From the NCBI GenBank assembly GCA_004144935.1, contig SDZP01000029.1:1-18023 (forward strand): a stretch of DNA of 18,023 nt, given 5' to 3'. Positions 13,055-18,023 of this stretch are shown one piece after another. Under the pieces are notes generated by a model. It did not search any database, had not been told where the DNA came from, and was given only the letters and a program-made list of their open reading frames with translations. Position numbers and translations under genes: made by a program. How positions within the stretch are numbered: position 1 is the first letter of the stretch; each line of letters opens with the position of its first letter. The stretch comes from Caulobacteraceae bacterium. GTDB lineage: Bacteria > Pseudomonadota > Alphaproteobacteria > Caulobacterales > Caulobacteraceae.

Positions 13055-13093
13055 CCGAATTCGGCTGAAAAGGCCGGAAACCGGAATCTTTTC
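13055..13093. promoter_or_regulatory. Two further dyads upstream of imuA
   Basis: CCGAATTCGG (13055-13064) is a perfect 10-bp palindrome. GAAAAG (13067-13072) and CTTTTC (13088-13093) enclose CCGG-AAA-CCGG (13074-13084), a two-tier stem-loop ending 7 nt before the candidate -35 element of imuA. They could be a bipartite terminator or binding sites; no regulator is known to me for them. Confidence 0.3.
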
Positions 13094-13099
13094 CGCGCA

Positions 13100-13133
13100 T
13101 TGACTCTCGCGGCAATTAGAACAAAACATGAAC
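13100..13133 (+). promoter_or_regulatory. imuA promoter with LexA (SOS) box
   Basis: GAAC-AAAACAT-GAAC (13119-13133) is the alphaproteobacterial LexA site GTTC-N7-GTTC read on the opposite strand, an exact match in both half-sites. TTGACT (13100-13105) is a good -35 element. The -10 element must overlap the LexA box (AAACAT at 13124-13129, 18-nt spacing, is the best fit). LexA binding would therefore block polymerase, with release on DNA damage. The box ends one base before the imuA ATG. Confidence 0.88.
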
Positions 13134-13134
13134 A

Positions 13135-13812
13135 ATGGTCCCGTTATCGACCCTTTCCGAACCTTGCGACAACCCTGCCCTCGCTCCTCGCGCGGCGCGT
13201 CTGGGGCTGGAGGAAGCCTGGGGTGACGGCGCGCCGGGGCGGGTGGCGGCGACCCTGTTCGGCCTGACCCGCGCCGCCGAGGGCGATGATCGGCCGGTGA
13301 TGTTGGCGGCCCCCAGCGCCTGGCTGCGCGAGCAGGGGCGCTGGTTCCGCGACGGTTTGAAGGGGCTTGGCATTGCGGATTCGCGACTGCTGATGGTCGA
13401 GGCCGCCAGGGACGGCCAGATCCTCTGGGCTTTGGAGGAGGCCCTGAAGTCCAACGCCGTCGCCGGCGCGGTGGCGGCGGTCGACAGCCTGACCCTGCTG
13501 GCCAGCCGCCGGCTGGACATGGCGGCCCGCGAGGCCAAGGCCACCTGCCTGCTGCTGCGCACCCGCGAGCCGAAGGACATCAGCGCCGCCCGCCGCCGCT
13601 GGGCGATCTCTCCGGCCCCCTCGGCGCCGCACCCTTATGACGACGAGGCTCCCGGCGCGCCGCGCATCGCGGTCAGCCTGACCCGCAGCCGGGGCGAGCC
13701 GCCCGGCGACTGGATCCTGGAGTGGGACGATGAAGCGCATCGTTTCCGTCTGGCTGCCGGACTGGCCGATCACGGTCTGGTCCCGGATGGCCGGTCGGTC
13801 GCCGCCGCCTGA
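13135..13812 (+). CDS. imuA: ImuA, SOS mutagenesis protein (RecA-like)
   Basis: Partner in the ImuA-ImuB-DnaE2 error-prone translesion mutasome. 225 residues, related to the RecA core and cell division inhibitor SulA fold. Recognisable segments are ARLGLEEAWGDGAPGRVAAT near the start, APSAWLREQGRWFRDGLKGLG, the VAAVDSLTLLASRRLDMAAREAKAT region, and the typical ImuA ending WILEWDDEAHRFRLAAGLAD. Start ATG 13135 lies one base after the LexA box with no room for a ribosome-binding site; a leaderless message is possible. Its last 83 nt overlap imuB in another frame. Family call rests on sequence pattern and on the order LexA box-imuA-imuB-dnaE2. Confidence 0.9.
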   Translation: MVPLSTLSEPCDNPALAPRAARLGLEEAWGDGAPGRVAATLFGLTRAAEGDDRPVMLAAPSAWLREQGRWFRDGLKGLGIADSRLLMVEAARDGQILWALEEALKSNAVAGAVAAVDSLTLLASRRLDMAAREAKATCLLLRTREPKDISAARRRWAISPAPSAPHPYDDEAPGAPRIAVSLTRSRGEPPGDWILEWDDEAHRFRLAAGLADHGLVPDGRSVAAA

Positions 13813-15358
13813 CGACGTTCCCTTCGCCCTGGTCGAGAAGGGTCCGCGCGGCCTGGTGCTGTCGGCGACCAACCGCGCCGCCCGCAAGCTGGGCCACAGC
13901 ACGGGCCAGGCCCATGCCGACGCGCGCGCCGCCAGTCCGGATCTGGTCACCCAGCCGGCCGAGCCCGATCGCGACGCCGAGGCCCTGCGTCTGCTCAGCC
14001 TGTGGGCCGAACGCTATTCCCCCTGCGTGGCCATGGACGCCGCCTCTCCCGGCCGCGAAGGCCTGCTGATCGACATGACCGGCGGGGCCCATCTGTTCGG
14101 CGGCGAGATCGCCCTGCTGACCGACATGGCGGTGCGGCTCAAGGCCGCCGGCATGCCGGCCCGGCTGGCCATGGCCGACACCGCCGGGGCCGCCTGGGCC
14201 CTGGCCCGCTACGGCCCGCGCGACACCCGCCGGCTGGTCCCGGTGGGGGGCAATCGCACGGCCCTGGCCGCCTTGCCGGTCGTCGCCCTGCGGCTGGACG
14301 AGGCCGATGTGAAGCTGCTGTCGCGGCTGGGCCTGCGCACCATCGGCGACCTGATGGCCCTGCCCCGCTCGGGCCTCGCCCGCCGCTTCCGGGGCGAGGC
14401 CGGCCTGACCCTTGTGCGTCGTCTGGATCAGGCGCTGGGCGCCGAACCGGAGATCCTCGAACCGATCCGCCGGCCGCCGGTCTGGCGGGTCTGGCGCAAC
14501 GTGCTGGAGCCGCTGATCGATGTCCCCGGCATCGAGACGGTGCTGACCGATCTCGCCGCTTCCCTGTCCGAAAGCCTGGAGCGCGACGGCCAGGGGGCCC
14601 GCCGCCTGACCCTGACCGCCTTCCGCGTCGATGGCCGCGCCACCCATCTGTCGGTGGCCCTGAGCGTTCCCTCGATCCGCCCGGCCCACCTGGCCAAGGT
14701 GTTGAAGGAGCGGGGTCTGGAACATCTCGACCTCGGCTTCGGGGCCGATGCGGTGATGCTCAGCGCCGACGTGGTCGAGCCGCTGACCGCCATCCAGTCC
14801 GATCTCGACAAGGGCAGGGACGGCGACCAGCGGCTGGCCCTGGCCGCCCTGCTCGATCGTCTCGGCGCCCGGCTCGGCGAGTCCGCCGCCTTTCACCTGG
14901 AGGCCCAGGCCAGCTGGCTGCCTGAACGCAGCCAGCGCCGCCGCCCGGCCGGCGAGGGCCCGCCGCCGGCCCTTCAGGGGGCAGGCGAGCCGCCGCCCCT
15001 GCCGGATCGCCCCCTGTTGCTGCTCGACCCGCCCGAACCGGTCACCGTGCCCCTGGCCAGCCTGCCGGACGGACCGCCGGCCAGCTTCGTTTGGCGCCGG
15101 GTGACACACCGGGTCAGCCGGGCCCAGGGCCCCGAGCGGCTGTCGACCGAATGGTGGCGGCCGGGGAAACGTCCGCTGCCCGAGCGCACCCGTGACTACT
15201 ACCGCGTCGAGGACCGCGAGGGGCGCCGCTACTGGCTGTTCCGCGAAGGCCTGTACCAGCGCGAGGACCAGGCGGTGGAACCGCCGGCGCCGGGCGAGAC
15301 GGAAAGCCGGCTGGTCGACCGCCCGCCCGCCTGGTGGATGCATGGGGTGTTCGCATGA
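13730..15358 (+). CDS. imuB: ImuB, non-catalytic Y-family polymerase homologue
   Basis: Adapter of the SOS mutasome that links DnaE2 and ImuA to the beta clamp. 542 residues. It begins MKRIVSVWLPDWPI, the ImuB form in which the first catalytic Asp motif of Y-family polymerases is lost. LLIDMTGGAHLFGGE follows in the palm region, then LGLRTIGDLMALPRSGLARRF (helix-hairpin-helix-like). The C-terminus has the ImuB-specific PERLSTEWWRP, TRDYYRVEDREGRRYWLFREGLY. A proline-rich linker lies near 400-425. ATG 13730 is the family start and sits inside the end of imuA. The stop overlaps the dnaE2 ATG (ATGA, 15355-15358), so all three genes should be translated in concert under LexA control. Confidence 0.94.
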   Translation: MKRIVSVWLPDWPITVWSRMAGRSPPPDDVPFALVEKGPRGLVLSATNRAARKLGHSTGQAHADARAASPDLVTQPAEPDRDAEALRLLSLWAERYSPCVAMDAASPGREGLLIDMTGGAHLFGGEIALLTDMAVRLKAAGMPARLAMADTAGAAWALARYGPRDTRRLVPVGGNRTALAALPVVALRLDEADVKLLSRLGLRTIGDLMALPRSGLARRFRGEAGLTLVRRLDQALGAEPEILEPIRRPPVWRVWRNVLEPLIDVPGIETVLTDLAASLSESLERDGQGARRLTLTAFRVDGRATHLSVALSVPSIRPAHLAKVLKERGLEHLDLGFGADAVMLSADVVEPLTAIQSDLDKGRDGDQRLALAALLDRLGARLGESAAFHLEAQASWLPERSQRRRPAGEGPPPALQGAGEPPPLPDRPLLLLDPPEPVTVPLASLPDGPPASFVWRRVTHRVSRAQGPERLSTEWWRPGKRPLPERTRDYYRVEDREGRRYWLFREGLYQREDQAVEPPAPGETESRLVDRPPAWWMHGVFA

Positions 15359-18023
15359 GCCCCCTCCAGCAAAGTTACGCCGAGCTCGACGCCATCACCA
15401 ACTTCTCCTTCCTGGAGGGCGGCTCGCACCCGGCCGAGATGGTCAGCCAAGCCGCCTTTCTGGGCATGAGCGCCATCGGCATCGCCGATCGCAACACCCT
15501 GGCCGGGGTGGTGCGCTGCCACCGCGAAGCGAAGCGGATCGGCATGCGGCTGCTGATCGGTTCGCGGCTGGTGTTCACCGATGGCTCGGTCCTGGTCGTC
15601 TACCCCCGCGACCGCGCCGCCTATGGCCGCCTCTGCCGGCTGCTGTCCCTGGGCAAGAGCGAGGTCCTGGGCGACACCCATGGCGATCGAACCATCAAGG
15701 GCCAATGCCGCCTGACCTTCGAACAGGCGCTGACCTACGCCGAAGGGCTGGTGGCCATCGCCCCGGCCCCGCGCCTTGTCGACGCCGCCTTCGGCGCGCG
15801 GTTACGAGACTGGGCCCGGCGCTGGCCGGACCGGCTCTACCTGGGCGCCAACCCTCTCTATGACGGCCGGGACCGGGCCCGGCTGAACCACCTGTCGCGG
15901 CTGGCCGACGCCGCCAGGGCCCCGATGCTGGCCACCAACGCCCCCCTCTACCACCACTATGACCGCCGCCCGCTGCAGGATGTGCTGGCCTGTATCCGCG
16001 AGGGGACGACCGTCGATGAGGCCGGGTTCCGGCTGCAGGCCAACGCCGAGCGCTACCTGAAATCCCCGGCCGAGATGGCCCGGCTGTTCCGCGGCCACGA
16101 GGGGGCCTTGAGCCGCTCGCGGGACATCCTCGCGGCCTGCACCTTCTCCCTCGACGAACTGTCCTACCACTACCCCGACGAGCCGGTGCCCCCCGGCAAG
16201 AGCGCCGACCAGCATCTGTCGGACATCACCTGGAAGGGGGCTCGCTGGCGGTTTCCCAAGGGCGTGCCGGACAAGGTCAAGGCGACCATCGCCAAGGAAC
16301 TGGCCCTCATCGCGGAGCGGCGATACGCCCACTACTTCCTGACCGTCCACGACATCGTCAAATGGGCCCGTCAACCGACAGGGCAGGAGAACACCAAGCC
16401 CATCCTCTGTCAGGGACGCGGTTCGGCCGCCAATTCGGTGGTCTGCTACTGTCTGGGCGTCACCTCGGTAAACCCGACCGAGATGGACCTGCTGTTCGAG
16501 CGTTTCGTCTCGGCCCAGCGCGACGAGCCGCCGGACATCGACGTCGACTTCGAGCATGCCCGCCGCGAGGAGGTCATGCAGTACGTCTACCGCCGCTATG
16601 GCCGCGACCGGGCGGCGATCTGCGCCACCGTCATCCACTACCGGCCGCGTTCGGCCATTCGCGAGGTCGGCAAGGCCCTGGGCCTGACCGAGGATGTCAC
16701 CGGGGCCCTGGCCGGAACCGTGTGGGGCAGCTGGGGCAGCGAGGTCGAGGAAAAGCACGCCGAACGGGCCGGGCTGTCCAGGGAAGAGCAGCGGATGAAG
16801 CTGGCCCTCGCCCTGACCCGCGAACTGATCACCTTCCCCCGCCACCTGTCGCAGCACGTCGGGGGCTATGTGCTGACCCAGGGCCCGCTGATCGAGATGG
16901 TGCCGGTCGGCAACGGGGCGATGCAGGACCGCACCTTCATCGAGTGGGACAAGGACGACATCGACGATCTGAAGATCATGAAGGTCGATGTCCTGGCGCT
17001 GGGCATGCTGACCGCCATCCAGAAGGGCTTCGACATGATCGAGGCCTTCTACGGCCAGCGTTGGGACCTGGCTTCGGTGCTGAACGACACCGACACCACG
17101 CCGGTCTACGACATGTTGTGCAGGGCCGATTCCCTGGGGGTGTTCCAGGTCGAGAGCCGGGCCCAGATGGCCATGCTGCCGAGGCTGCAGCCGCGGGTCT
17201 TCTACGATCTGGTGGTCGAGGTGGCGATCGTTCGTCCGGGCCCCATCCAGGGCAACATGGTGCACCCCTATCTCGCCGCGCGCGCCGCCCGGCGCGAAGC
17301 GGAGGCGAGGGGCGAGGAATTCCGCATTCCCTTCCCCGAACCCGCGCCACCCCACGACCCCAACGAGCTACGCAACATTCTGCAGAAGACCCTTGGCGTG
17401 CCCCTGTTCCAGGAACAGGCGATGCGGATCGCCATGGAGGCCGCGGAGTTCACCGGCGACGAGGCCAACGGCCTGCGTCGGGCCATGGCCACCTTCCGCC
17501 ATAACGGCACGATCCAGAATTTCGAGGAAATGCTTGCCGGCCGGATGAAGGCGCGGGGCTATCCCCACAAGTTCGCCGACGACTGCTTCGCCCAGATCCG
17601 GGGCTTTGGCGAGTACGGCTTTCCGGAGAGCCACGCGGCGTCGTTCGCCCTGCTGGTCTATGTCTCGGCCTGGATGAAATGCGTCCATCCGGACGTCTTC
17701 TGCGCCGCCCTGCTCAACAGCCAGCCGATGGGCTTCTACGCGCCCGCCCAGCTGGTCCGCGACGCTCGCGAGCACGACGTCGAGGTGCGCCATCCTGACG
17801 TCAACACCAGCGATTGGGACTGCACGCTGGAGCCGAGGCGGGGGGAGGCGCGGTGCGCCCTGAGGCTGGGCTTCCGGCAGATCGACGGCTTTCGCGAGGC
17901 GTGGGCCAGCCACATCATGGCGGCCCGGGCCGAGACGGCCTTCGCCTCGCTGGACGACCTGCGCCAGCGCGCCGACCTGCCGGCCCGGGCGCTGGAGCTG
18001 CTGGCCGCCGCCGACGCCCTGGG
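15355..18023 (+). CDS. dnaE2: Error-prone DNA polymerase DnaE2 (3' end missing)
   Basis: Alpha-subunit-type (C-family) polymerase of the inducible mutasome, recruited through ImuB. 889 codons are present; the family is about 1,050-1,100 residues, so the window cuts off the C-terminal end. The N-terminal PHP-type domain reads ITNFSFLEGGSHPAEMV and IGIADRNTLAGVV, lacking the histidines of an active PHP site. The palm has CQGRGSAANS (352-361) and the catalytic-acid segment PDIDVDFEHARREEV (393-407). Other family segments are FPRHLSQHVGGYVLT, PGPIQGNMVHPY, LGVPLFQEQAMRIAM and FGEYGFPESHAASFALLVY. A loop RQPTGQENTKP just before CQGRGS looks about eight residues longer than in DnaE2 proteins I remember. 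No frameshift seen. Confidence 0.95.
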   Translation, partial: MSPLQQSYAELDAITNFSFLEGGSHPAEMVSQAAFLGMSAIGIADRNTLAGVVRCHREAKRIGMRLLIGSRLVFTDGSVLVVYPRDRAAYGRLCRLLSLGKSEVLGDTHGDRTIKGQCRLTFEQALTYAEGLVAIAPAPRLVDAAFGARLRDWARRWPDRLYLGANPLYDGRDRARLNHLSRLADAARAPMLATNAPLYHHYDRRPLQDVLACIREGTTVDEAGFRLQANAERYLKSPAEMARLFRGHEGALSRSRDILAACTFSLDELSYHYPDEPVPPGKSADQHLSDITWKGARWRFPKGVPDKVKATIAKELALIAERRYAHYFLTVHDIVKWARQPTGQENTKPILCQGRGSAANSVVCYCLGVTSVNPTEMDLLFERFVSAQRDEPPDIDVDFEHARREEVMQYVYRRYGRDRAAICATVIHYRPRSAIREVGKALGLTEDVTGALAGTVWGSWGSEVEEKHAERAGLSREEQRMKLALALTRELITFPRHLSQHVGGYVLTQGPLIEMVPVGNGAMQDRTFIEWDKDDIDDLKIMKVDVLALGMLTAIQKGFDMIEAFYGQRWDLASVLNDTDTTPVYDMLCRADSLGVFQVESRAQMAMLPRLQPRVFYDLVVEVAIVRPGPIQGNMVHPYLAARAARREAEARGEEFRIPFPEPAPPHDPNELRNILQKTLGVPLFQEQAMRIAMEAAEFTGDEANGLRRAMATFRHNGTIQNFEEMLAGRMKARGYPHKFADDCFAQIRGFGEYGFPESHAASFALLVYVSAWMKCVHPDVFCAALLNSQPMGFYAPAQLVRDAREHDVEVRHPDVNTSDWDCTLEPRRGEARCALRLGFRQIDGFREAWASHIMAARAETAFASLDDLRQRADLPARALELLAAADAL

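Noticed and set aside
13673..15343. 556-codon open frame on the minus strand opposite imuA/imuB
   Set aside because: Shadow of a GC-rich gene on the other strand. The product is repetitive in Gly, Gln and Arg with no family features, while the plus strand encodes a clear ImuB.
15802..17355. 517-codon open frame on the minus strand opposite dnaE2
   Set aside because: Same cause: codon-position GC bias. It is antisense to conserved polymerase motifs and has no recognisable domain.
1..18023. Search for CRISPR arrays, tRNA genes, insertion sequences and attachment sites
   Set aside because: No regularly spaced repeats, cloverleaf-like segments, transposase motifs or terminal repeats were noticed by eye.

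Overview
This is a GC-rich, tightly packed chromosomal stretch, very probably from an alphaproteobacterium of the Caulobacteraceae (Caulobacter/Phenylobacterium-like). The clues are a class I lysyl-tRNA synthetase, a monofunctional HisB, an imuA-imuB-dnaE2 cassette behind a GTTC-N7-GTTC LexA box, and the general codon use. The genus cannot be fixed from the sequence alone. No rRNA, tRNA, CRISPR array, insertion sequence or phage gene was seen.

Layout. 1-702: 3' end of class I lysS, followed by two stem-loops. 776-1462: nth (endonuclease III), then a GTG-start gene resembling Imm42-type immunity proteins (1465-1962). A DcsG/RimK-like ATP-grasp gene on the minus strand (1959-2810) converges on it with overlapping stop codons. 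A 224-bp divergent spacer carries two copies of a 16-bp CCTGACG...CAGG dyad and a candidate promoter. 3035-7131: a co-directional operon of an adenosine kinase-like pfkB gene, hisB, hisH, hisA, hisF and hisE, with 4-nt overlaps at three of the five junctions. 7148-7513 (minus): a small exported protein. 7655-8845: a beta-oxidation-type thiolase preceded by a TetR/PsrA-like palindrome and followed by a strong intrinsic terminator. 9086-9217: a 43-residue putative secreted peptide. 9272-10618: a MobA-like nucleotidyltransferase fused to an APH(6)-like kinase. 10615-10797 (minus): a 60-residue small protein. 11034-13004: a class A penicillin-binding protein. 13135 to the window end: the SOS mutagenesis cassette imuA, imuB, dnaE2 (dnaE2 runs off the edge).

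How the genes work together. HisB, H, A, F and E form the central part of histidine biosynthesis; hisG, hisD, hisC and hisI must lie elsewhere. HisF/HisH releases AICAR, a purine intermediate, so co-expression with an adenosine kinase-like enzyme has a plausible metabolic logic. ImuA, ImuB and DnaE2 form the LexA-controlled translesion mutasome, while Nth does base excision repair.

Most of the window is ordinary core genome. The items that most deserve a second look are the MobA-APH(6) fusion, the orphan Imm42-like gene, the paired dyads upstream of the kinase-his operon, and the LexA box that almost touches the imuA start codon.
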